A stretch of DNA of 64,000 bases from Actinorhabdospora filicis (GCF_030269765.1 NZ_BSTX01000001.1:1557370-1621369); one strand, 5' to 3'; shown: positions 1 through 7,930, counted from the stretch's first letter. Translations and numbers: made by a program. Notes: generated by a model from the letters alone, not told the origin.

Positions 1-1071
1 CTCGACCGCGACCGCCTCGTCTCCGCCGTGGCCGCCGGACGGATCAAGGGCACCGAAGCGCCTCCCCACACCCGCCTGCGCCCCGTGACGGTGAAGGCGG
101 GCGAGGCACTCCAGCTGGAGACCTCCGACGGCGCGCGGCCCACCGTCCAGAACCTGCCCTGGACCCCCGAGACGGTCGACGAACTGCTCGCCCGGCCCTA
201 CGGCAACTGGCACGTGGAACTGACCGACGCCACCGTCCAGGTCCGGGTCACCAAGCGCGGGAAGGCGTTCCTGCACCGCACGGAGGCCTCCCGGGTCCGC
301 GACACCTCTCACGACCGCGCCAAACCCCACCTGATCGCCCCCGACGACCCCCTCTTCGACGTGGTCGGCGGCGACGCGGCCAAACGCCGCCAGGTCGACG
401 CGTTCCTGCACCTGGTGGACGGCTCGCTCACCGGCTCGACGCCCCTGCGCGTGGTCGACTTCGGCTGCGGCAACGCCTACCTCACCTTCGCCGCCTACCG
501 CCACCTCGCCGCCTCGCGAGAGGTCGAGGTGATCGGCGTCGACGTCCGCGAGGACCAGCGCGTCCGCAACGGCCAGGTCGCCACCGAACTGGGCTGCGCC
601 GACCGCGTCCGCTTCGTCGCCGACACCGCCGCGTCCGCCGACCTGCCGGGAGCCGACGTCGTCCTCGCCCTCCACGCCTGCGACACCGCCACCGACGAGG
701 CCCTGGCCCGCGGAGTGTCCCTGGGAGCCGCGCACATCTTCGCCGCCCCCTGCTGCCACCACGACATCGCCGCCCAACTCCGCTCCGGCTCCGCCCCCGC
801 GCCCTACGGCTCCCTCGTCCGCGACGGGATCCTCCTGGAGCGCTTCGCCGACACCCTCACCGACGCGCTGCGCGCGCTGCTGCTGCGCTCGCTCGGGTAC
901 GAGGTCGACGTCGTGGAGTTCATCGCCTCGGCGCACACCCCGCGGAACACGATGCTGCGGGCACGCCGCGCGGACGTCCCGGCGGCGCTGCGCACGGCGG
1001 CGCGGGTGGAGTACGACGGGCTGGTGGCGGCTTGGGGGGTCAAGCCGCGGCTGGCGGGGTTGCTGGGGTAG
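1..1071 (+). CDS. SAM-dependent methyltransferase (Methyltransf_32-like), 5' end outside window
   Basis: The reading frame is open from base 1, so the N-terminus lies upstream; a GTG at 28 is in frame but has no convincing Shine-Dalgarno sequence. The 356 visible residues contain a class I SAM-binding motif I (VVDFGCGNAYLTF) in the middle, an acidic motif II-like segment (EVIGVDVREDQ) and a downstream APCCHHD segment. That cysteine/histidine-rich motif is characteristic of the Methyltransf_32 family, whose members are about 390 residues, so perhaps 30-50 residues are missing. The substrate is unknown; proteins of this family are cytosolic and often annotated only as class I methyltransferases. 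It ends in TAG, followed by 500 bp without another same-strand gene. Family assignment is confident, function is not. Confidence 0.8.
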   Translation, partial: LDRDRLVSAVAAGRIKGTEAPPHTRLRPVTVKAGEALQLETSDGARPTVQNLPWTPETVDELLARPYGNWHVELTDATVQVRVTKRGKAFLHRTEASRVRDTSHDRAKPHLIAPDDPLFDVVGGDAAKRRQVDAFLHLVDGSLTGSTPLRVVDFGCGNAYLTFAAYRHLAASREVEVIGVDVREDQRVRNGQVATELGCADRVRFVADTAASADLPGADVVLALHACDTATDEALARGVSLGAAHIFAAPCCHHDIAAQLRSGSAPAPYGSLVRDGILLERFADTLTDALRALLLRSLGYEVDVVEFIASAHTPRNTMLRARRADVPAALRTAARVEYDGLVAAWGVKPRLAGLLG

Positions 1072-1174
1072 GGCTTTCGCGCGAGCTTCTTGCCGCTTCC
1101 CCCTCCTCTCCAGCCCTCCCTGTGTGGGCTGGTTGCGGGTCGCGGATCTCCTGTCGTGCGGTCTTGGCGACGGT

Positions 1175-1237
1175 GAACGAGGAACCTGGGGGTGTCAAGC
1201 CAAAGAGCGCGGCTTGACACCCCCAGAACCCTCGTTC
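1175..1237 (-). repeat. Dispersed hairpin element, copy A (inverted)
   Basis: A 63-bp inverted repeat with arms GGGGGTGTCAAG and CTTGACACCCCC around a 13-nt loop, bounded by GAACGA and TCGTTC. Read on the minus strand it matches the hairpin cores at 39407-39470 and 58734-58797, including the flanking GAACGAGGGTTCT and CGTTCACCGTCG. Only the core is shared here; the longer flanks of the other two copies are absent. The rest of the gap (1072-1174 and 1238-1571) is GC-rich and I see no gene or clear signal in it. Confidence 0.8.
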
Positions 1238-1561
1238 ATGGACCCGTCAGTCCACCCGCCAGAAGATCCCGCTTCCGGGCCGAAAGGTGGCGGGCGTGGG
1301 CTTGTCCGTCGTGGCGGCTCGTCTTGCGTCTTTCGGCCGGTCTGTGCGAGGGCCCTACAAGGCTTCGCATCGCACCCGGACCGTTTCCGGCTCGCGGCTT
1401 GTCCACGGGCCGGCTTCGACCTTGGGGTGGGGGTGGTTCTGCCGGGCGTTCGTCTCCGGCCGGGCCGGGTTGGGTTTGGGCCGGGCTCATCGACTCCGCC
1501 GACTGGGCTGGAGACTTCGGGTGCCGTCCTGGCGCGCGCTCGGGGACCTTGCCGGGGACGG

Positions 1562-1591
1562 GCCCGCCGTCCTACTCCCAGTGCGGCGGGC
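1562..1591 (-). terminator. Hairpin overlapping the 3' end of the 53-aa gene
   Basis: An 8-bp GC stem (GCCCGCCG/CGGCGGGC) with a 14-nt loop; on the minus strand the loop reads CACTGGGAGTAGGA and includes the last codons and the TAG stop of the small gene. A hairpin with nearly the same stem and loop follows the ABC-F gene at 5224-5255. A run of U is lacking, as usual in high-GC actinobacteria. Confidence 0.5.
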
Positions 1592-1733
1592 GGTCCTCCA
1601 GGTACCGGCTGTCCTCGTCGCCCCAGCCGCGGTTCTCGCCCCAGCCGCGGTCGGTGTCGTCGCGGGTCTGGTCGGGCAGGATGTCCAGGTCGTCGGACAG
1701 GTCGACCACGCGGTCGTCGTCGGGTCGGGTCAC
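1572..1733 (-). CDS. Small acidic protein ending in RPPHWE (actinobacterial small protein)
   Basis: A 53-residue reading frame starting at GTG with a good ribosome-binding site (GGGAG, 7 nt spacer). The product is very acidic and hydrophilic, has two copies of the short motif RGWG(E/D), and ends DRPPHWE. I recall small actinobacterial proteins of unknown function with a DRGWG...RPPHW architecture, which supports this as a real gene, but that is memory and not a search. Codon third positions are almost all G or C. It stands alone, convergent with the upstream methyltransferase. It has no signal peptide or membrane segment. Function unknown. Confidence 0.7.
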   Translation of the reverse strand: MTRPDDDRVVDLSDDLDILPDQTRDDTDRGWGENRGWGDEDSRYLEDRPPHWE

Positions 1734-1862
1734 GTCTCTACTCCCACTGGTGCCGCTCGGCGTGCCTCTCGCAGCTTATCCGGGCGGGCCGGTGGGGTCT
1801 CTCCTCTCCAACATCGGTGTCCGGGGTGTCCCGGTGTGCGACCGTGTACCAAACTGGCCGCC

Positions 1863-2903
1863 ATGAGTTCGTCCGCCGATCTGGCCCACCGGTTGCTCGT
1901 CATGCTGTGTCACCGCTACGCGTTCGGGGACGTGCGCGCGCTGGTCACCGGGCTGGAACTGCCCGCGCCGACGCTGGCGAGACTGCGCAGACTGTGCCTG
2001 TTCGGCCAGCGGCTGGCCGATCTGGACGCCGAGGACTTCGACATGGGCGGCCTGCTGGACGACGCTGGCCCCGAGCTGCGGGCGCTGGTGGTGCGCGCGC
2101 GGCGGTGCCGGATGCCACAGGAGCCGGGCGAGGTCGACCGGGGCGCGCTGAAGACGATGCGCCCGGCGTTCCGGCTGCTGCTGGAGGTCCTGGAGGCCCG
2201 GTGGCGGCGGGGTGACATGGCGGGGCTGGTCTCCTGCGCGCACATCATGTCCGAGTACCTGCCGCTGCTGATCTGGGAGTCGGTGTGGGGGCACGCGGGC
2301 GATCCCGCGCTGCTGCCGTCGACGATGGCCGTCGAGGACTCCCGCTTCGGCGACCGCGAGGCCCAGGACGAGCGCCGATGCGAACACAACCGCACCGACG
2401 CCGGCGCCACGCAGCGGTCCCTGAAGGTCGCCACCGGACCGGGTGAGGGCTGGCGCGCCTACCTCGACCGGCAGCACTCGAACGTCTCTCACGCGCTGGC
2501 GGTGTGCGCGGCGCGCTGCCGTTCGCGCTGCGGCGTCATGAACACCCTCGACGCCGATGTCGCCGAGTCGCTCGCGGTGCGCAACGGCGTCGCGCTCGCC
2601 TTCGGCGACAGCGCGCTCATCCGCCTGCGGCACGCCGCCCCGGTCGGGCACGGCTTCGGGGTGCCCTCCCGCGAGGAGGTCATGGAGGTGTGGCTGCGCA
2701 GCCGCGAGGCGATCGCCAAGCGCGGCGACATCGGCGCGGCGGTGGCCACCGAGGACGGCTTCTGCCTGCCGGGCCTGCCGAGCCTGTTCAGCGCGCTCGC
2801 GGGCGTCGAGCTGGAGGCCGACACGCTGCTGCGCGACGTCGCCGACCTGACCGTGCGGACCCTGGCGTCGGTGCGGCCGGCCCCTCAGGGCTCCGGCACG
2901 TAG
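1863..2903 (+). CDS. Hypothetical protein, 346 aa
   Basis: Starts at ATG 1863 with no clear Shine-Dalgarno sequence upstream. The product is a soluble, largely helical protein without signal peptide or membrane segment. Visible features are many arginines and cysteines, a Cys cluster (CAARCRSRCG) around residue 220 and a charged stretch near residues 165-180. I do not recognise the family and saw no catalytic motif. Codon use is normal for the window, so it is probably a resident gene. Its last 19 bases overlap the end of the convergent GNAT gene. Earlier starts in this frame run through the non-coding gap and are not credible. Confidence 0.7.
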   Translation: MSSSADLAHRLLVMLCHRYAFGDVRALVTGLELPAPTLARLRRLCLFGQRLADLDAEDFDMGGLLDDAGPELRALVVRARRCRMPQEPGEVDRGALKTMRPAFRLLLEVLEARWRRGDMAGLVSCAHIMSEYLPLLIWESVWGHAGDPALLPSTMAVEDSRFGDREAQDERRCEHNRTDAGATQRSLKVATGPGEGWRAYLDRQHSNVSHALAVCAARCRSRCGVMNTLDADVAESLAVRNGVALAFGDSALIRLRHAAPVGHGFGVPSREEVMEVWLRSREAIAKRGDIGAAVATEDGFCLPGLPSLFSALAGVELEADTLLRDVADLTVRTLASVRPAPQGSGT

Positions 2904-3514
2904 GCCGAGGGGAGCGGCGCGCGGTCGCTCCACCCGAGCGCGCGGTAGAGGGCGCGGCCGTCGTCGGTGCCGACCAGCAGGCCGGTCCCGACGCCGCGCG
3001 CGCCCGCCTCCGCCAGCAGCACGGCCACCACGAGCCTGCCCAGTCCCCGGCGGCGGTGCCCGGGCTCGGTGACGATCTTGTCGAGGACGCCGAAGTCGCC
3101 CGCGAGCCCGAGCCGCCCGTACGCGGCGGCTCCCGCGGCGTCCCGGACGCTCACCGCGAGCACTCCCGGCTCCTCGCCCGCCTCGACGCTGTACCCCTCG
3201 GGCGCCGCCGGGACGTCCGTCGTGACCGGCCCGGTCATCAGGTATCCGGGCGGCCCGGGCGTCCACCCCGGCAGGGCGGCGTGCAGGTCCCCGGGCTCGG
3301 CGACGGCCTTCACCCACGCGCCGGGCACGGCGTCCACGTCCAGCGCGGGCAGGGCGCCGAGGTCGTGCAGGACGTGCCGGACGCGATGGCCCGGCTCGTC
3401 CACGTCGACGCGGAACCCGCCCGGCACGGCGACCGGGGCGGGCGTGCGGCGGGACGCGGCCCAGCCGGTGCCCCAGGCCATGACGAGCTCGGCGACGGAG
3501 GTCTCGTTGATCAT
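2885..3514 (-). CDS. GNAT family N-acetyltransferase
   Basis: A 209-residue protein with a C-terminal GNAT fold. The acetyl-CoA pyrophosphate-binding motif A is visible as VTEPGHRRRGLGRLVV near residues 148-163, followed by a typical LYRALGW motif B segment. The first half shows no recognisable acetyltransferase signature and may determine substrate. The substrate is unknown. A TAGGCT hexamer ends 6 nt before the ATG, so the mRNA is probably leaderless, which fixes the start at 3514. It is divergent from the ABC-F gene, and the operator at 3540-3554 lies between them, so it could be co-regulated. Confidence 0.85.
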   Translation of the reverse strand: MINETSVAELVMAWGTGWAASRRTPAPVAVPGGFRVDVDEPGHRVRHVLHDLGALPALDVDAVPGAWVKAVAEPGDLHAALPGWTPGPPGYLMTGPVTTDVPAAPEGYSVEAGEEPGVLAVSVRDAAGAAAYGRLGLAGDFGVLDKIVTEPGHRRRGLGRLVVAVLLAEAGARGVGTGLLVGTDDGRALYRALGWSDRAPLPSAYVPEP

Positions 3515-3539
3515 CGCGCGAGCCTAACCCGCAATAGGC

Positions 3540-3608
3540 GAGACGGACCGTCTTGCGAACGGCGAAGGGCGCTGCTATGGTTCTCACATACGAGACGGAC
3601 CGTCTCGT
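3540..3608 (+). promoter_or_regulatory. ABC-F promoter with two palindromic operators
   Basis: A promoter with -35 TTGCGA (3553-3558), a 17-nt spacer and -10 TATGGT (3576-3581). The palindrome GAGACGGACCGTCTT (3540-3554) overlaps the -35, and ACGAGACG-GAC-CGTCTCGT (3590-3608) sits just downstream of the expected transcription start. This arrangement is what a TetR-type repressor would use. No TetR gene is adjacent, so the regulator is encoded elsewhere. Confidence 0.75.
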
Positions 3609-3631
3609 CTCGTTCAGTGAAGGAGCCGCAG

Positions 3632-5218
3632 TTGCGCACCTCGGCACTCACCGCCTCCCACCTCGTCCTCGACGGCGTCACCCGCCGCTACGGCGACCGG
3701 GTCGTCCTCGACCGGGTGAGCCTGAGCGTCAAGCCCGGCGAGAAGGCCGCCGTCATCGGCGACAACGGGGCCGGCAAATCCACCCTCCTGCGGCTGATGA
3801 CCGGACGCGAGGACCCCGACAACGGCACGGTCTCCGTCCACGCCCCCGGCGGCACCGGGCACCTCGCCCAGACCGACGGGCTCCCCGCCTCCGCCACCGT
3901 CGGCGACCTCATCGACCTCGCCCTCGCCGGGCTCCGCGAGCTCGACCGCCTCATGCGCGAAGCCGAGGCCGACCTGTCGTCCCCCGCCGCCCTGGAGCGC
4001 TACGCCGCCCTCGCCGCCGCCTTCGAAGCCCGCGACGGCTACCGCGCCGACCAGCGCGTCGAGGCGATGCTGCACCACCTCGGCGGCCCCTCGCCGGACC
4101 GCGCCCGGCCCCTCGGCACCCTCTCCGGCGGCGAGCGCGCCCGCCTCAACCTCGCCGCGACCCTGGCGTCCGCGCCGGAACTGCTGCTGCTCGACGAACC
4201 GACCAACGACCTCGACGACGAGGCCGTCGCCTGGCTGGAGGACCACCTCCGCGACCACCCCGGCACCCTCGTCGCCGTCACCCACGACCGCGAATTCCTG
4301 GCACGCGTGTCCACGACGATCCTGGAAGTCGCCGAACACCGCGTCCGCCGCTACGGCGGCGGCCACGACGGCTACCTGACGGCCAAGGCAACCGAACGCC
4401 AGACCCGCCTGCGCGAGCACCGCGAATGGCGCGAGGAGATCCGCCGCCAGGGCGAGCTGGCCACGTCCAACGCCATCCGCCTGGAGGCCATCCCCCGCAA
4501 GGGCCCCTGGGCCTTCAGCGGCGCCGGAGCCTTCCGCGCCCGCTCCCGCCACCACGGCGCGATGAGCCGCGTCCGGGACGCCAGAGAACGCCTCACCCGC
4601 CTGACCGCCGCACCGAAGGAGGCCCCACCCGAACCCCTCCGCTTCAGCGGCCGTCCCCAGGGCGACGGCGTGGCCACCTCCCTGTCGGGCGCGTTCGCCC
4701 GCGGCATCCGGCTGCCCGACCTGCGCCTCGAACCCGGCGGGCGGCTACTCGTCACCGGCCCCAACGGCTCCGGCAAGTCGACCCTCCTGGCCGTACTCGC
4801 CGGCGAACTCGACGGCGGGCCGCACGCCGTCCGCCACACCGGCCGCGTCGGCCACCTCCGCCAGCGCGCCGAACCCACCACCGACGCCCGCACACTCCTG
4901 GCCGCCTACGCCGAAGGCCTGCCCGGCGTCCCCGAGGACCACGCGGACGGGCTCCTGGCACTCGGACTGTTCCACCCCGGCGACCTCGACCGTGCCGTCC
5001 GCGACCTGTCGATCGGACAGCGACGGCGACTCGAACTCGCGCGAGTGGTGGCCGCGCCGGTGGACCTGCTGCTACTCGACGAACCGACCAACCACCTGAC
5101 ACCGGAACTCGCCGACGAGCTGGAGGCGGCGCTGGCGGAGTACCCGGGGGCGGTGGTGCTGGTGAGCCACGACCGGCGGATGCGGCGGGGTTTTGGGGGG
5201 ACGCGATTGGTGATGTGA
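3632..5218 (+). CDS. ABC-F family ATPase (ribosome-protection / MLS-resistance type)
   Basis: Start TTG 3632 is set by AAGGAG six bases upstream; in-frame sequence further upstream crosses the promoter. The 528-residue protein has two ABC ATPase domains and no membrane segment. Domain 1 shows Walker A GDNGAGKST (residues 43-51), signature LSGGERARL and Walker B LLLLDEPTNDLDD near 186; domain 2 shows GPNGSGKST near 376, signature LSIGQRRRLELAR and LLLLDEPTNHLTP near 480. ABC-F proteins act on the ribosome; those near 530-550 residues in actinomycetes often protect against macrolides, lincosamides or streptogramins. The operator-controlled promoter suggests drug-inducible expression. Whether it gives resistance or is a translation factor cannot be told from sequence. 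Confidence 0.9.
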   Translation: MRTSALTASHLVLDGVTRRYGDRVVLDRVSLSVKPGEKAAVIGDNGAGKSTLLRLMTGREDPDNGTVSVHAPGGTGHLAQTDGLPASATVGDLIDLALAGLRELDRLMREAEADLSSPAALERYAALAAAFEARDGYRADQRVEAMLHHLGGPSPDRARPLGTLSGGERARLNLAATLASAPELLLLDEPTNDLDDEAVAWLEDHLRDHPGTLVAVTHDREFLARVSTTILEVAEHRVRRYGGGHDGYLTAKATERQTRLREHREWREEIRRQGELATSNAIRLEAIPRKGPWAFSGAGAFRARSRHHGAMSRVRDARERLTRLTAAPKEAPPEPLRFSGRPQGDGVATSLSGAFARGIRLPDLRLEPGGRLLVTGPNGSGKSTLLAVLAGELDGGPHAVRHTGRVGHLRQRAEPTTDARTLLAAYAEGLPGVPEDHADGLLALGLFHPGDLDRAVRDLSIGQRRRLELARVVAAPVDLLLLDEPTNHLTPELADELEAALAEYPGAVVLVSHDRRMRRGFGGTRLVM

Positions 5219-5223
5219 AGGGC

Positions 5224-5255
5224 GGCCCGCCGCATTGGGAGTAGGACGGCGGGCC
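5224..5255 (+). terminator. Terminator hairpin after ABC-F gene
   Basis: A 9-bp perfect stem (GGCCCGCCG/CGGCGGGCC) with a 14-nt loop CATTGGGAGTAGGA, 5 nt after the stop codon. The loop matches 13 of 14 bases with the loop of the hairpin at 1562-1591. Confidence 0.7.
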
Positions 5256-5257
5256 TG

Positions 5258-5392
5258 TCACCCGGCGAGGTCCCCCAATCGCCGCGCCGTCTCCGACCCC
5301 GGCGCCGCCGTGTACGCCACCACCAGCTGGTCGGCGTCCCCCAGCAGAGCGAGGGTCTCGTACCCGAACCCCACCCACGGGTGCCGCAGTCT
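5258..5392 (-). pseudogene. C-terminal remnant of an XRE/MmyB-type regulator
   Basis: The minus strand encodes 44 residues including HPWVGFGYETLALLGDAD and VVAYTAAPGSETARRL before a TGA. This matches the end of the MmyB-like ligand-binding domain found at the C-terminus of many actinobacterial helix-turn-helix regulators. An in-frame TAG lies directly upstream (5393-5395), and no helix-turn-helix part exists nearby, so only the last fragment remains. The adjoining HxlR gene occupies the sequence where the rest would be. Confidence 0.65.
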
Positions 5393-5418
5393 CTACACCG
5401 CCACCCGCCCGCGGCAGC

Positions 5419-5976
5419 TCATCGCGCTCCCGACCCGCCGGGCGTGACGATGAGGGGTTCGAGGAGGCGCTTCGGGCCGCGCCGCAGGGCCACGCTCACG
5501 GGGTCGGTGGCCGGTTGGTCGGGCAGGTCGGGTCCGGGGACGATGCGCACCTCGGCGGCCGGGACCGCCCGGTCGCAGGACGGGCAGTGCGCGTAGGCGA
5601 CCAGGCGCGTCTCGCACGGGTCGTGGAGGAAGGTGCGGTAGCGGCGCCCGGGCTCCCAGGCGAACTTCGTCGTCCACGCGCCGAGCGCGGCCAGCACCGG
5701 CCAGAACGCCTCGCCCATCTCGGTGAGCACGTACTCCTCGCGGGGTGGCGCGTCCTGATAGCGGCGCTTCTCCAGGACGCCCTGCTCGCACAGGTTCGCC
5801 AGGCGCTCCGACAGGACGGCGCGGGGCAGGCCGAGGTGGACGAAGAAGTCGCTGTAGCGGCGGACGCCGTAGAAGCAGTCGCGCAGGATCAGCATCGTCC
5901 AGCGCTCGCCGACCAGCTCCAGGCCGCGCGCCATGGTGCAGTCCCGCTGCGATTCGTAGTCCTTGCCGAGCGCCAT
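5419..5976 (-). CDS. HxlR family transcriptional regulator
   Basis: A 185-residue protein with an HxlR winged-helix domain over residues 10-110: CTMARGLELVGERW and the wing region PREEYVLTEMG are typical. Longer than the usual 110-150 residues, it has a C-terminal extension with a CPSCDRA motif that resembles a zinc-ribbon knuckle, an arrangement seen in larger HxlR relatives. The start at 5976 is chosen because the helix-turn-helix begins right after it and GAGGTGAGGA lies upstream. It is divergent from an MFS exporter, and three related palindromes between the two genes suggest that it represses the exporter and itself. The signal molecule is unknown. Confidence 0.9.
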   Translation of the reverse strand: MALGKDYESQRDCTMARGLELVGERWTMLILRDCFYGVRRYSDFFVHLGLPRAVLSERLANLCEQGVLEKRRYQDAPPREEYVLTEMGEAFWPVLAALGAWTTKFAWEPGRRYRTFLHDPCETRLVAYAHCPSCDRAVPAAEVRIVPGPDLPDQPATDPVSVALRRGPKRLLEPLIVTPGGSGAR

Positions 5977-6017
5977 GGCCGTCCTCACCTCGTGGTTTCG
6001 AGGCATCCTACCTGCTA

Positions 6018-6090
6018 GTTCATTCAATGAACCAACCCGGGTTCATTCACCGAACCAACAGGGCTAGTCTGACGGTTCATTGAACGAACC
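6018..6090 (+). promoter_or_regulatory. Three operator palindromes between HxlR gene and MFS exporter
   Basis: Three related sites: GTTCATTCAATGAAC (6018-6032, perfect), GGTTCATTCACCGAACC (6040-6056) and GGTTCATTGAACGAACC (6074-6090). A promoter for the exporter, TTCATT (6042-6047), 17 nt, TAGTCT (6065-6070), lies within them. The third site overlaps the predicted start of transcription. Confidence 0.75.
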
Positions 6091-6100
6091 AGGAGGCGTC

Positions 6101-7453
6101 TTGTCCGCTCTCGCCCCACCCCAGACCACCGCCCGCACCGGACGCGCGCTCGCCGTGGCCGCCGCCGCGCCGCTGCTGGCCCTGTCGATCTACACCGTGC
6201 CCCTGGTCAACACCGCCGACACCGCGAAGGCGCTCGGCGCCGGGGTCACCGCCCAGACCTGGATCATGAACGGCTCGCCCTTCGGCCTGGCCGCCGTCCT
6301 GCTCGTCACCGGCAGCCTCGCCGACGCCATCGGCCGGCGGCGCCTGTTCACCTGGGGCGCCGTGGCGCTGGCCGCCGCCAGCCTGCTCGGCGCGCTCGCG
6401 CCCAACGCGGGTGTGCTGATCGCCGCGCGCACCGCGCAGGGCATGGCCGGGGCCGCGCTGATCTCGGCGAGCCTGGGCATCGTCGGGCACCTCTTCACCG
6501 ACCCCGCCGCGCGCGGCAAGGCCACCGGGCAGTGGGCGGCCGCGCTGGGCGCGGGACTCACCGTCGGGCCGCTGCTCGCCGGTGGCCTGACCGCGCTGGA
6601 CTGGAGCGCGGTCTACTGGCTGGACGCCGTCGCCGCCGTCGGGCTGGCCGTGGCCACCCGGGCGCTGCCGGAGTCGCGCTCGGAGACCCGCCGCCGCATG
6701 GACCCCGCCGGGATGACGCTGCTGGCGCTGGCGCTGGTGGCGCTGCTGTCGGCGGTCACCCTCGGCCGTGAGGGCTGGACCCGCCCGGCGGTGCCGGTCC
6801 TGTTCGCCGCGGCCCTGGTGCTGGCGGTGGCGTTCGTGCTGGTGGAGCGGCGGCACGCGAGCCCGGCGGTGGACCTGCGGTTGTTCCGGCAGCCGCTGTT
6901 CCTGCTGTCCACCCTCGGCGCGCTGGTCAACGGCGTGGTGATCATCGGCGTCAACAGCACGCTGGCGCTGGTGTGGCAGCACACCCACGGCTTCAGCGCC
7001 TGGTACACCGCCCTGACCTTCACCGCGTGGGCCGGGGCGAGCCTGCTGGCGGCGCTGAACGCGCGCCGGATCGGGCTGCGTCCCACGCGGCTGCTGGCCC
7101 TGGGCTTCCTAATCGCGGCGACCATCGCGGGCATCATCGGCACCGCCGCGCACTGGTCGCTGTGGCGGGTCCTGGTGGTCTTCGTGGTCTCCGGCGTCGG
7201 CGCGGGCCTGACCAACGCCGCCTTGGCGCGGCTGGCGATCGACTCGGTGCCGCCGCAGCAGGTGTCCATGGGCTCCGGCGCCAACAACACCGCCCGCTAC
7301 ATCGGGTCCTCGGTGGGCGTGGCGGCCTCGATCGCGGTGCTCAGCGCGAAGGGCTGGGCCGGCGGCCTGGACCTGCTGCTGGTGCTGGCCGCCGCCCTGC
7401 TGGTCGTCGCCGCGGTCGTCACCGCGCTGGTGCGGACCTCCGCCAGGTCATGA
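6101..7453 (+). CDS. MFS drug exporter (DHA2-like)
   Basis: Integral membrane proton-driven exporter of about 450 residues with 12-14 hydrophobic segments. The motif-A loop GSLADAIGRRRLFTWG after the second helix and the following RTAQGMAGAALI helix are characteristic of the QacA-like drug:H+ antiporters. Start TTG 6101 is preferred: AGGAGG is at 6091-6096, and the in-frame ATG at 6080 lies inside an operator near the predicted +1. Regulated by the divergent HxlR gene through three palindromes. Substrate unknown; dye, antibiotic or metabolite export are all possible. It overlaps the convergent GNAT gene by 35 bp. Confidence 0.9.
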   Translation: MSALAPPQTTARTGRALAVAAAAPLLALSIYTVPLVNTADTAKALGAGVTAQTWIMNGSPFGLAAVLLVTGSLADAIGRRRLFTWGAVALAAASLLGALAPNAGVLIAARTAQGMAGAALISASLGIVGHLFTDPAARGKATGQWAAALGAGLTVGPLLAGGLTALDWSAVYWLDAVAAVGLAVATRALPESRSETRRRMDPAGMTLLALALVALLSAVTLGREGWTRPAVPVLFAAALVLAVAFVLVERRHASPAVDLRLFRQPLFLLSTLGALVNGVVIIGVNSTLALVWQHTHGFSAWYTALTFTAWAGASLLAALNARRIGLRPTRLLALGFLIAATIAGIIGTAAHWSLWRVLVVFVVSGVGAGLTNAALARLAIDSVPPQQVSMGSGANNTARYIGSSVGVAASIAVLSAKGWAGGLDLLLVLAAALLVVAAVVTALVRTSARS

Positions 7454-7889
7454 TGTGCCCGGTGGCCTGGAAGGACTCGTTCCCGGCCAGGCCCCCGGTG
7501 CGCGTCTCGACCACCTCGAATCCCTCGGAGAGGTAGAGCGCCAGCGCGGCCGGGTTACCGTCCAGGACGGTGCACTCCACGGTCTCGTCGGAGCTGTTCG
7601 CGAGCGTGTGGCGCAGCAGCGCGCGACCCAGGCCCCGCCGGTACCTGGCGGGATCGACGTAGAGCCAGGTGAGCTCGGCCTCGGCGTAGGCGGCGAATCC
7701 GGCGACCTCACCGTCCTCGACGGCCACCCACAGGTCGCCGTCGAAGAGGCCCTCGCCCTCGGCGGTCTGCTCCAGGGTCAAGAACGCCTCGACCCCGGCG
7801 GAGTCGCGCAGCTCGTCGAGGCGGGCGGCGTCGTGGATGCGGGCGATGGACGGCCAGTCGGCCTCGGCGTAACGGCGGATCTCCGGCAT
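7419..7889 (-). CDS. GNAT family N-acetyltransferase
   Basis: A compact 156-residue single-domain GNAT enzyme. Motif A is VDPARYRRGLGRALLRH near residues 79-95, and the C-terminal half has LDGNPAALALYLSEGFEVVE, the usual acetyl-CoA-binding helix and final strand. Substrate unknown. Start ATG 7889 is chosen because the fold begins immediately at PEIRRYAEADW; an upstream ATG adds 12 residues of low complexity. Convergent with the MFS exporter. Confidence 0.85.
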   Translation of the reverse strand: MPEIRRYAEADWPSIARIHDAARLDELRDSAGVEAFLTLEQTAEGEGLFDGDLWVAVEDGEVAGFAAYAEAELTWLYVDPARYRRGLGRALLRHTLANSSDETVECTVLDGNPAALALYLSEGFEVVETRTGGLAGNESFQATGHIMTWRRSAPAR

Positions 7890-7930
7890 CCGGCCATCGT
7901 CGGGCGGGCCGGACGCGCCCGGCAACCGAT

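Noticed and set aside
1175..1237. Hairpin core A as an ordinary terminator
   Set aside because: It lies about 100 bp past the methyltransferase and is longer than local terminators, and its arms match copies B and C, so it is better treated as a repeat.
2504..3631. Long upstream extension of the ABC-F frame on the plus strand
   Set aside because: It runs antisense through the GNAT gene and across the promoter; the TTG at 3632 has the ribosome site.
4752..5378. Minus-strand open frame across the ABC-F 3' end
   Set aside because: Opposite-strand shadow caused by high GC3; no ribosome site and low-complexity product.
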